Origin: JAHDVS01 sp964370985
Lineage (GTDB): Bacteria; Actinomycetota; Thermoleophilia; Gaiellales; Gaiellaceae
Assembly (NCBI GenBank): GCA_964370985.1
Contig: CAYJLE010000016.1
Span: 1 to 59,659 of the forward strand
Length of the DNA: 59,659 nt
Direction: 5' to 3'
The notes under the pieces are model-generated. The model worked only from the letters and a program-made list of their open reading frames with translations, was not told the origin of the DNA and did not search any database. Position 1 is the stretch's first letter. Each line of letters opens with the position of its first letter. Position numbers and translations under genes: made by a program. This document shows, in pieces, positions 47,803 through 56,292 of this stretch.

Positions 47803-49038
47803 ATGACCATGGCCGCGCCCGACCTCCACATCCGCCGCAACACCGTGCTGCTCGCGCTCTGCATGACGGCCCAGTCGGGCATGTTCCAGCTCGTCGCGGC
47901 GATCTCCGCGCTCACCTTCGTCCTGGTCACCGGCATCGAGGGGTTGCTCGGGCTCGGCCCGGCCATCTTCCTCGTTTTCGCCGCCCTGGCGTCCGGGCCG
48001 GCCGGGCGCGCGATGGATCGCTTCGGCCGGGTGCCGGTGATCGCTTCGGGCTTCGCGATCGGGGCGCTCGGTGCGATCGTGACCGGGCTCGGCGCCCGCA
48101 CCGTCTCGGTGGCGCTGGTGCTGATCGGCTTCGCCGCCCTGGGCGCCGCGCAGGGGACCGTCGGCCTCGTCCGCGCCGCCGGCGGCGACCTGGTCGAGCC
48201 GTCGCGCCGGGCCCGCGGCATCGCCTACGTCCTGGTCGGAGCGGTGTTCGGGGCGATCCTCGGCCCCGCCGTCTTCAGGCCCATCTTCGCGGGGCGCCAC
48301 CTCACGCCCGGCGAGCTCGCGGTGCCGTGGTTCGCCTCGTCCGGCTTCATGCTCGCCGGCCTCCTGCTCGTGCTGTGCGTACGACCCGACCCGCGCCGGA
48401 TCGCCGAGCTGATCACGCCGCCCGTGCACGCTGCCCCTCCGGCGTCTGCGACCCCGCTACGGGTGCTCGTGCGTCGGCCGGGCGTCGCACCTGCGCTCGT
48501 GGCGGCCCTCGCGAGCTTCTCGGTGATGGTGGCCGTGATGAACCTCTCCGGGTACGTGATCGTCGACCATCACCAGCATCACCAGTCGGACGTGTTCCCG
48601 GTGATCGGCGCGCACGTGCTCGGCATGTATGGGCTCGTCCTCGTCGTCGGGACGCTGATCGACCGCATCGGACGCAAGCCGGCGCTCGTCGCCGGCCTCG
48701 CGGTCATGTCCGCGTCCTGTCTCGGGCTGCTCGTCTCCGAGAGCGTCTGGGCGACTGCGGTGTTCCTGTTCGGGCTCGGGCTCGGCTGGAACTTCTCGTA
48801 CGTGGCCTCGAGCGCCGAGCTCGTCGATCGGACCGAGCCACGGGAGCGCGGCAAGCTGCTCGGGTTCTCCGACCAGCTGGGCGCGTTCGCCGGCGCCGCG
48901 CTCGCGCTGATCGGAGGCGTGGCGCTGAACGAGCTCGGGGTGGCGGCGTTCGCGATCGGCTCCGCCGCCCTGGCCATCGTCCCGGCGCTCTGGATCTTCC
49001 AGCGGCGCGCGGCCCAGCCGGCGCCGGCGCTCGACTGA
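47803..49038 (+). CDS. MFS transporter
   Basis: This 411-residue membrane protein has about twelve helices. GRAMDRFGRVPVIASG is the loop 2-3 signature and GTLIDRIGRKPALVAG its second-half counterpart. A His-rich loop (VDHHQHHQSD, about 252-261) between helices 7 and 8 may bind a metal. LGWNFSYVASSAELVDRTEPRERGKLLGFSDQLGAFAG is typical of drug/metabolite MFS members. The ATG at 47803 or 47809 could be used. It is divergent from the amidohydrolase pair and convergent with the GST gene. Confidence 0.85.
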   Translation: MTMAAPDLHIRRNTVLLALCMTAQSGMFQLVAAISALTFVLVTGIEGLLGLGPAIFLVFAALASGPAGRAMDRFGRVPVIASGFAIGALGAIVTGLGARTVSVALVLIGFAALGAAQGTVGLVRAAGGDLVEPSRRARGIAYVLVGAVFGAILGPAVFRPIFAGRHLTPGELAVPWFASSGFMLAGLLLVLCVRPDPRRIAELITPPVHAAPPASATPLRVLVRRPGVAPALVAALASFSVMVAVMNLSGYVIVDHHQHHQSDVFPVIGAHVLGMYGLVLVVGTLIDRIGRKPALVAGLAVMSASCLGLLVSESVWATAVFLFGLGLGWNFSYVASSAELVDRTEPRERGKLLGFSDQLGAFAGAALALIGGVALNELGVAAFAIGSAALAIVPALWIFQRRAAQPAPALD

Positions 49039-49052
49039 GGTGGGCTGCCGGC

Positions 49053-49691
49053 TCAGCCGACCGGGCCCGCCGCGAGGAAGGACGGCCGCGCCGCCACAGC
49101 CTCGCGCAGCGCCGCCGTCTTCGGCCAGCGGGAGAAGTCGAGCGGCAGGCGGAGCGAGCGCCACAGCACGGGGCCGGCGGCGCAGTCGGCGATCGTGAAG
49201 CCGCCGGTAACCGTGCCCCCGTCCGCGACGAACCGCTCCCAGCGGTCGAGCGCCTCCTCGGCCGGTCCGCGGGCTGCGGCGATCGCCTCGGGGTCTCCCT
49301 CCTGCCACGAGCCGCCGCCGCCCTCGTGGTTGCGGTGGAAGAGGGCGACTCGCTCGAGCTGGTACAGCGGCGGGCGCACCTGCGTCGACCACGCGTCGAG
49401 CGCCCAGTCGATCCGGGCGCGCGCGCCCGGGTCGCTCGGGTAGAGGTCGTCGCGCCCCTCGCGGCCGGCGAGGTAGCGCAGGATCGCGTTCGACTCGGCC
49501 AGGACGAGCTCGCCGTCGACGAGCGTGGGGATACGGCCGAACGGGTTGAGCGCGAGGTACCCGGCGGGACGGGGCCACGCGAAGGGCACGTGCCGGGTCT
49601 CGTACGCGAGCCCGAGCTCGGCGAGCAGGAAGCGCACCTTGAGCGCGTTCGACGACACCGGATGGTCGTGGAGCAGGAGCGTGGCGGACAT
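49053..49691 (-). CDS. Glutathione S-transferase family protein
   Basis: This 212-residue cytosolic protein has a thioredoxin-fold N-terminal domain (LLHDHPVSSNALKVRFLLAELGL, LNPFGRIPTLVDGELVLAESNAILRYLAG, with the cis-Pro and the ESNAI glutathione-binding motif) and a helical C-terminal domain. The Ser in HPVSS could activate the thiol. Actinobacteria usually lack glutathione, so its true thiol partner is unclear. An AAAGGA site precedes the ATG at 49691. Confidence 0.85.
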   Translation of the reverse strand: MSATLLLHDHPVSSNALKVRFLLAELGLAYETRHVPFAWPRPAGYLALNPFGRIPTLVDGELVLAESNAILRYLAGREGRDDLYPSDPGARARIDWALDAWSTQVRPPLYQLERVALFHRNHEGGGGSWQEGDPEAIAAARGPAEEALDRWERFVADGGTVTGGFTIADCAAGPVLWRSLRLPLDFSRWPKTAALREAVAARPSFLAAGPVG

Positions 49692-49767
49692 GGGCGTTCC
49701 TTTCCCCGGAGGCGGCGGGTGGCCGCGACTGTCGCCGGTAGCCTGCCACGAGCGCCGCGAGCGCGGC

Positions 49768-49773
49768 TATCGT
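49768..49773 (+). promoter_or_regulatory. -10 box TATCGT of a probably leaderless transcript
   Basis: TATCGT fits TANNNT and ends 7 bases before the GTG at 49781. There is no Shine-Dalgarno sequence in between, so transcription would begin at or next to the start codon. Confidence 0.45.
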
Positions 49774-49780
49774 CCCGACC

Positions 49781-50116
49781 GTGACACTCGACCGGGAGCA
49801 GGTCGCGAGGACACGGCGCCGCCAGGAGGCGCTCGACTCGCTCGCGTTCGAGCGGGAGCGCGAGGCGGCTCTCGTCGCGCGGCTCGAGCCCGTGCTTCGA
49901 GACGCCGAGGCCTGGCGGGCCGACGCGGCGGCGCTCGAGCGGCTCGACCCGGAGGACGCGACCGTGCTGCGCGAGATCAGCTTCGTCCTGACCGAGCCGC
50001 CGGAGGACGCCCGCGGCCGCTTCGAGGCGAGGATCGCCGAGCTCGAAGCTCAGATCGACGACTCCCGGCGACGCCAGAAGGCGTTTGCTGCGTACGCGAA
50101 GGCGCTCGAGGCGTGA
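49781..50116 (+). CDS. Small helical (coiled-coil) protein of unknown function
   Basis: This 111-residue protein is almost entirely charged helix: REQVARTRRRQEALDSLAFER, then a central part DPEDATVLREISFVLTEPPEDA, then a second helix FEARIAELEAQIDDSRRRQKA. There are no Cys residues and no membrane segment. The codon pattern is typical of the genome, and the stop overlaps the next start (GTGA), so it is a real gene. It may be an assembly or regulatory partner for the dehydrogenase downstream. I do not recognise the family. Confidence 0.65.
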   Translation: MTLDREQVARTRRRQEALDSLAFEREREAALVARLEPVLRDAEAWRADAAALERLDPEDATVLREISFVLTEPPEDARGRFEARIAELEAQIDDSRRRQKAFAAYAKALEA

Positions 50117-51081
50117 GCGTCCCCGTCTTCGCCGCTCGCCATGTCCTGGCAGCGGTCGACCCGGCCGCGGCCGTCGAGGCGGTGCGCGAGGCGTTCCTCG
50201 AGTACGCGCGGGGGGCCTGGACGATGCCGCCAAAGGTCTACGTGGACGCCCCGCCGGACGGGGACTTCCGCGCCATGCCCGCCGCCGGCTCGAACCACGC
50301 GGTGTTGAAGTGGGTGACGTCGTTCCCCGGCAACCCGGCGCGGGGCCTGCCGACCGTGAGCGGCGTCGTACTCCTCTCCGACGCTCGCACCGGCGAGCTG
50401 CGCGCACTCGTCGACGCGGGCGCGGTGACCGCGGTCAGGACGGGCGCGGCCGCCGTGCTCGCCGCGGAGACGCTCGCCCGCCCCGGCGCCGGCGCCGCCG
50501 GCGTTATCGGCTGCGGCGTCAACGGCCGCGCTACCGCCAGGACGTTCCTCGCTCGCGGCCGGGAGGTCGTCCTCTACGACGCGAGCGCGGGACGCGCGCG
50601 GGAAGTCGCAGCCGAGCTCGGCGAAGGGGCGGCCGTCGCGACCGACCTCGGGCAGGCGCTCGCCTGCGACATCGTCGCCACCATCACGCCGGGCCGCGAG
50701 CCGGTGCTACGCGCCGGCTCGTTGCGCCCTGGGCAGCACGCGAGCCTGATGGGTGCCGACGGGCCGGGAAAGACGGAGATCGAGCTGCACGAGCTGCTGT
50801 CGGCACGGATCGTCTGCGACGAGTGGACGCAGGCAAGCCACAACGGAGAGATCGCCCGTGCCGTCGAGGCGGGTCTGCTCGCGCGCAGCGACGTCGCCGA
50901 GCTCGGTCGGGTGCTCACCGGCGAGGAAGAGGGTCGACGCAGTGACACCGAGCGAACCGCGTTCGATTCGACCGGCCTGGCGGTACAGGACCTCGCGGTC
51001 GCGCTCGCGGTTACCGGACGCTACGCGGCCGACCCCGCCCACCCCGCGTTCGCCGGGGTCGGCGAGGTCGACATCGGCTGA
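50113..51081 (+). CDS. Ornithine cyclodeaminase/mu-crystallin family protein
   Basis: This 322-residue NAD(P)-dependent enzyme has KWVTSFPGNPARGLPTVSGVVLLSDARTGELRALVDAGAVTAVRTGAAA (substrate domain, about 66-115) and the nucleotide motif GVIGCGVNGRATARTF with an acidic end in VLYDASAGRA. The family includes ornithine cyclodeaminase, alanine dehydrogenase and ketimine reductases. The GTG at 50113 overlaps the coiled-coil gene. It is convergent with the cyclase gene. An imine-reductase or alanine-dehydrogenase role is as likely as proline formation. Confidence 0.87.
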   Translation: MSVPVFAARHVLAAVDPAAAVEAVREAFLEYARGAWTMPPKVYVDAPPDGDFRAMPAAGSNHAVLKWVTSFPGNPARGLPTVSGVVLLSDARTGELRALVDAGAVTAVRTGAAAVLAAETLARPGAGAAGVIGCGVNGRATARTFLARGREVVLYDASAGRAREVAAELGEGAAVATDLGQALACDIVATITPGREPVLRAGSLRPGQHASLMGADGPGKTEIELHELLSARIVCDEWTQASHNGEIARAVEAGLLARSDVAELGRVLTGEEEGRRSDTERTAFDSTGLAVQDLAVALAVTGRYAADPAHPAFAGVGEVDIG

Positions 51082-51090
51082 GCCCGAGCG

Positions 51091-52044
51091 TCAGCGGAGC
51101 GGCACGGCGACGCAGCGCATCGGCGCGCCTGTGGCGCCCGCGAGCTTGAGCGGCAGCCCCACGAACGCGAACTCGTAGACCTTCTCGGCCGCGAGCTCCT
51201 GGAGCCAGGCGACCTCGATAATCTGCGCGCCCGCGGTCGCGAACATGTAGCAGTGCACCGGCAGGAAGACGTCGGGATCCTCGGACGGGAGCACCTCGAG
51301 CGAGATCGTGTCGCCGCCGATGCACATCGCCCCGGACTCCTCGCAAAGGTAGCGGGCCCCGGGGACGCCGATCCCCGGTGGGTTCAGGAGGTACCCGTCC
51401 GTGTCCGGCCAGTGCTTCATCCGGCCGAATCGCACGAGCACGACGTCGCCCTTGCGCAGCTCGACGCCCTGCGTGCGGGCGCAGGACGCGAGCTCCTCCG
51501 GCGTGACGGCGTGGCTGTCGGGCAGGCAGTCGACGCCATGCATCCCGGCGACGTCGAGCAGGACGCCGCGGGCGATCAGCGGCGGGTAGCGGTCGGCGCC
51601 GCCCTTCGTCCAGACGCGGCTGCCGAGATCGCGGTCGGGCGTCCAGCCGTTCCAGAACATGCCGTAGTAGCCGAGGTGGTTGAGCGTGTCGATGTGCGTG
51701 CCGCAATGGGTGTACATCGCGCAGGAGTCGCCGCAGTAGCTGAACTTCTCGTGCACCGCAGGCCCGGCGCCCGAGAGGTTGTCGTTGATCGCTCCCTGCG
51801 GCGTGTGTGTCATCCAGATGTCGTACTTGGGGTCGCCCGCGGCCGACCAGGACGGCATCCCGATGAAGTAGTCAACTGACAGGTCGAATACGTGGCGGCC
51901 GTCCAGCCGCTCGAGGATCGCCGCGACCGAGTCCTTCGTGATCCAGTTCAGGCGCCCGATCTCGTCGTCGGCGCCCCAGGGGCTCTTCGAGACCCGGACG
52001 CCGTCGCGGTCGATCAGCGCCTCCGGCCTGAGCTCGTCAGCCAT
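51091..52044 (-). CDS. Cyclase-family (kynurenine formamidase-like) metal hydrolase
   Basis: This 317-residue protein has the metal-binding motif THCGTHIDTLNHLGYYG (about 112-128), preceded by FDLSVDYFIGMPSW. Later blocks include YPPLIARGVLLDVAG and ELRKGDVVLVRFGRM. The family hydrolyses N-formyl or cyclic amides with divalent metal. A GGGGAGGT site lies upstream of the ATG at 52044. It is divergent from the DsbA-like gene across a shared -10 region. The substrate is unknown; a cyclic imide or formylated amine would fit the window. Confidence 0.87.
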   Translation of the reverse strand: MADELRPEALIDRDGVRVSKSPWGADDEIGRLNWITKDSVAAILERLDGRHVFDLSVDYFIGMPSWSAAGDPKYDIWMTHTPQGAINDNLSGAGPAVHEKFSYCGDSCAMYTHCGTHIDTLNHLGYYGMFWNGWTPDRDLGSRVWTKGGADRYPPLIARGVLLDVAGMHGVDCLPDSHAVTPEELASCARTQGVELRKGDVVLVRFGRMKHWPDTDGYLLNPPGIGVPGARYLCEESGAMCIGGDTISLEVLPSEDPDVFLPVHCYMFATAGAQIIEVAWLQELAAEKVYEFAFVGLPLKLAGATGAPMRCVAVPLR

Positions 52045-52110
52045 CTTGACCTCCCCGTCGGTCGACTGCGATCCGGCCCGCCACGACGCGGCGGACGCTC
52101 GCCGGCGAGT

Positions 52111-52118
52111 CTATAACC
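52111..52118. promoter_or_regulatory. Bidirectional -10 element between cyclase and DsbA-like genes
   Basis: Plus strand TATAAC (52112-52117) ends 8 bases before the GTG at 52126 (spacer CTGAGTCC). The minus strand reads TTATAG/TATAGA over the same bases, toward the cyclase gene. The plus transcript would be leaderless. Confidence 0.5.
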
Positions 52119-52125
52119 TGAGTCC

Positions 52126-52719
52126 GTGGCCAGGCCAGTCCGCTTCTACTTCGACCTGGTCTGCCCCTACTCGTACCTCGAGTCCCACGCCGTCGAGGCG
52201 GCGGAGGACTCCCGCGCGATCGTCGTCGACTGGCTCCCGCTGGAGCTGCGCCCGCCACCGAAGCCGCTGCTCGATCCACGCGGCGAGCACCTGCGCACCG
52301 ACTGGACGCGGAACGTCTACCGGCGGGCGGTCGAGCTCGGGGTCGAGCTCCATCTGCCTCGCCACCAGCCGCGCTCGACACTGCCGCTGGCCACATGCCT
52401 GCTCGCGAAGGAGCTGGGACGGCTCCGAGAGCTCCGCCATGCGTTCTACGAGGCGTTCTTCGGGGAGGGTGGGGACATCGCGACCGACGGCGAGATCTGC
52501 CGCGCGGCCGAGCGGGCCGGCCTCGACGCCGACGACGCGCTCCAGGCTGCGTACGCGCCGGCCCGCCTCGCGCGGCTGGCCCAGATCCGCCACGCCGCGG
52601 TGGCTGCCGGCGTCCGCGGCGTGCCCTCGCTCGTCACTCGCGACGGGGCCTGCCACTGGGGCCTCGGCGGCGTCGAGCGGCTGCTCTCCGGACGCCCGCT
52701 CGTGCCCCGCGGGGCCTGA
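52126..52719 (+). CDS. DsbA-family protein, 2-hydroxychromene-2-carboxylate isomerase-like
   Basis: This 197-residue thioredoxin-fold protein with a helical insert has VRFYFDLVCPYSYLESHA at the N-terminus, a CPYS active site rather than the CxxC of disulfide oxidases. RGVPSLVTRDG carries the cis-Pro. This fits the kappa-class GST/HCCA-isomerase group, also called FrnE-like. No signal peptide is present, so it is cytosolic. The start is the leaderless GTG at 52126. It is convergent with the methyltransferase gene. Confidence 0.83.
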   Translation: MARPVRFYFDLVCPYSYLESHAVEAAEDSRAIVVDWLPLELRPPPKPLLDPRGEHLRTDWTRNVYRRAVELGVELHLPRHQPRSTLPLATCLLAKELGRLRELRHAFYEAFFGEGGDIATDGEICRAAERAGLDADDALQAAYAPARLARLAQIRHAAVAAGVRGVPSLVTRDGACHWGLGGVERLLSGRPLVPRGA

Positions 52720-52722
52720 CGC

Positions 52723-53640
52723 TCAACGCGCGGTCGCGACCCGCACGGCCTCGGCGATCGCCCGCACGTGGTCGGGCGACGACCCGCAGCAGCCACCGAC
52801 GATCCGCGCGCCGGCTTCGACGAGGCGGATCGCGATCGCGCCCGACTGCTCCGGCGCGAGCTCGTACTCGGGTGGATCGGTGAGGGGCTTCGGAAGTCCG
52901 GCGTTCGGCTTCGCCCACAGCGGCAACCCCGGGAGCAACGCGGAGAGCTCCGCGATCGCGGCCTCCGTCACCTCCGGCGTGCTGCCGCAGTTCGCGCCGA
53001 GGGCCGCCACGCCGAGCGGCGGGAACGTCTCCGCGAGCTCGGGCGCGCCGACTCCCATCATCGTGCGCGCCCCTCGCTTTCCGACCGAGTCGAAGCTGAA
53101 GCTGACGACGAGCGGCAACCCGCTCGCCGAGCGGGCCCCCTCGACGGCGGCGAGCGCCTCGTCGAGCGCGAACTGGGTCTCGACGAGGAGCAGATCAACC
53201 CCGCCCTCCGCCAGAGCGGCGGCCTGCTCGGCGTAGGCCTGCTTCGCCTCCTCAGGCTCGAGCGTGCCGAACGGCAGCGAGGTCAGGAGCGCCCCGGTGG
53301 GCCCCATCGAGCCGGCAACGAACGCGCCGGTCGCGGCTGCCGCCTCCCGCGCGAGCTCGGCCGCACGGCGATTCAGCTCCGCGGCGCGATCCGGGTAGGC
53401 GGAGTCGCGCAGCCTGACCGGCGTGCCGCCGAACGTGTTCGTGAGGATGACCTCGGCGCCTGCCGCGACGAAGCGCCGATGCAGCTCGAGCACGGCATCC
53501 GGAGCGTCGATGATCAGCTCCTCGGGCGGCTGGCCCGCCTTCAGGCCGAGCTCCTGGAGACCGGTGCCGATGCCGCCGTCCGCGACGAGGATGCGGCCGC
53601 TCTCGAGCGCGTCCAGAAACGTCGCCGCCATGGCGCTCAC
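52723..53640 (-). CDS. Homocysteine S-methyltransferase family protein
   Basis: This 305-residue zinc-dependent methyltransferase is of the MetH N-domain/BHMT/MmuM type. It has ILVADGGIGTGLQELG, ILTNTFGGTP, FVAGSMGPTGALL, and the zinc ligands Cys in ALGANCGSTPE and Cys-Cys in VGGCCGSSPDHVRA. It methylates homocysteine from a donor such as S-methylmethionine or a folate. The GTG at 53640 overlaps the threonine-synthase stop. It is the second gene under the SAM-I riboswitch, as expected for methionine synthesis. Confidence 0.9.
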   Translation of the reverse strand: MSAMAATFLDALESGRILVADGGIGTGLQELGLKAGQPPEELIIDAPDAVLELHRRFVAAGAEVILTNTFGGTPVRLRDSAYPDRAAELNRRAAELAREAAAATGAFVAGSMGPTGALLTSLPFGTLEPEEAKQAYAEQAAALAEGGVDLLLVETQFALDEALAAVEGARSASGLPLVVSFSFDSVGKRGARTMMGVGAPELAETFPPLGVAALGANCGSTPEVTEAAIAELSALLPGLPLWAKPNAGLPKPLTDPPEYELAPEQSGAIAIRLVEAGARIVGGCCGSSPDHVRAIAEAVRVATAR

Positions 53641-54854
53641 ACCGCCCCGAGCGAGCAGAGCAGGGCGTCGGCGTCCGCTTCGATCTCGATTGGTGCCAGC
53701 CGATCGGCGACGGGGTCGGGTGTCTTGAGCCCGTCGCCGGTCACGAGCAGCACGACGCGGTCTCGCTCCCCGACCTGGCCGCGGAGGATCGCCTCGCGCA
53801 GGCCGCCGAGCGTGACCCCGGCCGCGGTCTCGCCGAACACGCCGGCGGTCTCGGCCAGCAGCACCATGTTCGGCCCGATCTCGTCCTCGGCAACCGCGTG
53901 GATGTCGCCACCAGTCGAGCGCGCGGTGCCGATCGCGAGCTCCCCGTCGGCGGGGCTGCCGATCGCGAGCGAGCGGGCGAGCGAGCGCGGCCGCACCGGG
54001 GTGACGCGCCGCCCCTCGGCGAGAGCGGTCGCGATCGGCGCGCAGCCCTCCGCCTGAGCCCCGATCAGCCGGGGCACGGGACCCTCGACCAGGCCGAGAC
54101 GGGCGACCTCGGCGAACCCCTGCGCGACCTTCGAGTAGAGCGCGCCGGACGCGATCGGAGCCACGACCACGTCGGGTAGCTCCCAGCCGAACTGCTCGGC
54201 GATCTCGTAGCCGAGCGTCTTCGAGCCCTCGGCGTAGTAGGCGCGCAAGCCGACATTGACGAAGCCCCACGGCAGCTCGAACGAGAGCTCGACGGCCAGG
54301 CGGCTGCAGTCGTCGTACGTGCCCTGGACGGCGTAGACCGTCGCGCCGTAGACGGCGGTCGCGACCAGCTTCTCGGGCTCGAGGTCGGCGGGGCAGAACA
54401 CGGCGGCCTCGAGCCCCTCGGCGGCCGCGCGCGCCGCGACCGCGTTGGCGAGGTTCCCGGTCGACGAGCAGGCCAGCGTGTCGAGCCCGAGCTCCTGCGC
54501 CTTCGCGCAGGCGACCGCAACGACGCGATCCTTGAACGAATGCGTCGGGTTGGCGGTGTCGAGCTTCAGGTACAGCTCGCCGACGCCGAGCGCAGCGGCA
54601 AGCCTCGGCGCGGGCACGAGCGGGGTCAGACCGGGCGCGAGGCGCGGCTCCGCGGGCGCAGCGACGGGCAGCAGCGGCGCGTAGCGCCAGATCGACGCAG
54701 GGCCGGCCGCGATCGACTCGCGAGTGACGGTACGGCGCAACTCGTCCCAGTCGTAGACCGGGTCGAGGGGACCGAAATCGCGCGGACAGACCGCGGTCGG
54801 GCCGAGCTCGTGCTCGGTCTCGCAGACGCGGCAACGCAGGGCGGTGGCGGGCAT
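53637..54854 (-). CDS. thrC: Threonine synthase-like PLP enzyme
   Basis: This 405-residue fold-type II PLP enzyme starts with a zinc-ribbon-like segment (LRCRVCETEHELGPTAVCPRD). It has the Schiff-base Lys in TANPTHSFKDRVV, SSTGNLANAVAARAA for phosphate binding, and VVAPIASGALYSK. Threonine synthase converts O-phosphohomoserine to threonine. It is led by a SAM-I riboswitch and coupled to a homocysteine methyltransferase, which is odd for a threonine enzyme. A role in the methionine branch, such as using O-phosphohomoserine with a sulfur donor, is possible. The AAAGGAG site and the ATG at 54854 are close to the riboswitch. Confidence 0.88.
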   Translation of the reverse strand: MPATALRCRVCETEHELGPTAVCPRDFGPLDPVYDWDELRRTVTRESIAAGPASIWRYAPLLPVAAPAEPRLAPGLTPLVPAPRLAAALGVGELYLKLDTANPTHSFKDRVVAVACAKAQELGLDTLACSSTGNLANAVAARAAAEGLEAAVFCPADLEPEKLVATAVYGATVYAVQGTYDDCSRLAVELSFELPWGFVNVGLRAYYAEGSKTLGYEIAEQFGWELPDVVVAPIASGALYSKVAQGFAEVARLGLVEGPVPRLIGAQAEGCAPIATALAEGRRVTPVRPRSLARSLAIGSPADGELAIGTARSTGGDIHAVAEDEIGPNMVLLAETAGVFGETAAGVTLGGLREAILRGQVGERDRVVLLVTGDGLKTPDPVADRLAPIEIEADADALLCSLGAV

Positions 54855-54874
54855 CCGATCTCTCCTTTGTCTCG

Positions 54875-54983
54875 CTCGACATCCTTCCGGGCCGTGTGGC
54901 CCGGCCGGGGTTGGCACCTTGCCGCGGGGGGCAGGTTGCCGAGGCTTCACAGGGCCGGTTCCCTCAGCCTCTCTCGATGTGAG
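54875..54983 (-). promoter_or_regulatory. SAM-I (S-box) riboswitch
   Basis: The minus-strand RNA shows the S-box core in order: P1 strand CUCACAUC, then GAGAGAGGCUGAGGGA, CCGGCCC, UGUGAAGCCUCGGCAACC, CAAGGUGCCAACCCC, a GC stem GGCCGGGCC/GGCCCGG-like arm, and P1 closing GAUGUCGAG with one bulged C. All universally conserved blocks are present. The aptamer ends about 11 bases before the AAAGGAG site of the threonine-synthase gene, so there is no room for a terminator and translational control is likely. SAM binding would lower expression of the two genes. Confidence 0.93.
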
Positions 54984-55010
54984 CGGGACGTCGGCCCGCT
55001 CGCAGGAACG

Positions 55011-55018
55011 AGTATAAA
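55011..55018. promoter_or_regulatory. Bidirectional -10 element: proA (plus) and SAM-riboswitch operon (minus)
   Basis: Plus strand TATAAA (55013-55018) ends 8 bases before the proA GTG (spacer CAGAGTCC, nearly the same as at 52118-52125). The minus strand reads TATACT (55016-55011) toward the riboswitch, which starts about 28 bases downstream. The proA transcript would be leaderless. Confidence 0.6.
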
Positions 55019-55026
55019 CAGAGTCC

Positions 55027-56292
55027 GTGGAACTTCGCGAGCTCGTACGCCGTGAGGCGCTCGAGGCCGGCCGCGCCGCCGGGTGCCTCACCGACGACGC
55101 CGTGTCGGAGGCTCTGGCGACGGCGGCTGCGCTCGTCCTGGAGCAGCGGGCAGCGGTGCTGGCCGCCAACGAGGCCGATTGCGCGGCGGCGACGGGGCAT
55201 CTCGACGAGGGCACGCTCGACCGTCTGCGGCTCGACGGGCCGCGCCTCGAGGCGCTCGCCAAGCAGGTCGAGACGATGGCCCGGATCCCGCCGCTCGAAC
55301 GGGAGATTGCCTCCTGGACGCTCCCGAACGGGCTCGCGGTCAGCGAGCGCCGGATCCCGATCGGGACGGTCGGGGCGAACTTCGAGGCGCGGCCGAACGT
55401 CGCTCTCGACGTGGCCGGGCAGCTCCTGAAGAGCCTGAACACGGCCGTGCTGCGAACCGGCGGGGCGGCGCTGCGAACCGTCACCGTGCTCGTCGACGAC
55501 ATACTCCGCCCGGCGCTCGGGCGGGCCGGCCTGCCTCCCGGCGCGATCGGGCTCGTTCGCTCCGCGGACCGGGAGGGCGCACGGGTGCTCGTGACGCTAC
55601 CGGCCGAGATTCCGCTCGTAATCCTACGCGGCAGCGGGGAGACGACCGCGGCGCTCACCAGACTGGCAGCCGAGCACGGCGTGCGCACGCTCGCCCACGC
55701 CGAGGGCGGCGGGGTGCTCTACGCGCACGCGAGCTCCGACCGCGACCGCCTCCTCGCTCTCGCCGAGGCGAGCCTCGACCGGCTCGGCGTCTGCAACCGA
55801 CTCAACCTCTGCCTCGTCGACCGAGGCGCGACGGGGCTGCTTCCCGACCTGCTCGCCCTGTTCTCGCGCGTCGGGCTCGAGGTGAGGGCAACCGAGCGTG
55901 CGCGAACGGCCTCGGGCGGGAACGTGCTCCCCCTCGACGTACGTCTCGGTCACGAGTGGGCGAACGACGCCGAGCGGGTGGCGACCGTCACCCTCGACGT
56001 TGTCGACGACCTCGACGACGCGGTCGCGATCGCGAACGCCGAGACCTCCGGGCTCGCGGCCACGATCGTGGCCGAGGACGAGCGGGCCGCCGCGCGTTTC
56101 CTCGACGCCTACCGGGGCACAGCCGCCTTCTGGCACGCGCCCACCCGCTTCACCGACGGCTTCGCCCTGACCGGGGCGCCCGAGACCGGCATCAACGTCG
56201 ACTGGACACCGGGGCCGCGCGGCCCGGTGACCTACAGGGACCTGTGGCTCCGCCAGTACCGGGTCGTAGGCGACGGGACACAGCACCGGTGA
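55027..56292 (+). CDS. proA: Glutamate-5-semialdehyde dehydrogenase (gamma-glutamyl phosphate reductase)
   Basis: This 421-residue proline-biosynthesis enzyme reduces gamma-glutamyl phosphate with NADPH. Conserved parts are IPIGTVGANFEARPNV, LRTGGAALRT, the catalytic Cys in DRLGVCNRLNLCLVD and the C-terminal PETGINVDWTPGPRGPVTYRDLWLRQYRVVGDG. Its aldehyde dehydrogenase-like fold and length are normal. The GTG at 55027 has no ribosome site and follows the -10 box by 8 bases, so it is probably leaderless. It overlaps proB by 4 bases (GTGA); gene order proA-proB is the reverse of E. coli. Confidence 0.94.
   Translation: MELRELVRREALEAGRAAGCLTDDAVSEALATAAALVLEQRAAVLAANEADCAAATGHLDEGTLDRLRLDGPRLEALAKQVETMARIPPLEREIASWTLPNGLAVSERRIPIGTVGANFEARPNVALDVAGQLLKSLNTAVLRTGGAALRTVTVLVDDILRPALGRAGLPPGAIGLVRSADREGARVLVTLPAEIPLVILRGSGETTAALTRLAAEHGVRTLAHAEGGGVLYAHASSDRDRLLALAEASLDRLGVCNRLNLCLVDRGATGLLPDLLALFSRVGLEVRATERARTASGGNVLPLDVRLGHEWANDAERVATVTLDVVDDLDDAVAIANAETSGLAATIVAEDERAAARFLDAYRGTAAFWHAPTRFTDGFALTGAPETGINVDWTPGPRGPVTYRDLWLRQYRVVGDGTQHR

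Noticed and set aside
46269..48221. A 650-residue fusion of the metal-less amidohydrolase with a long N-terminal region
   Set aside because: The upstream 400 residues are antisense to the MFS gene and overlap the active amidohydrolase in another frame; the ATG at 47006 with ATGA coupling is the real start.
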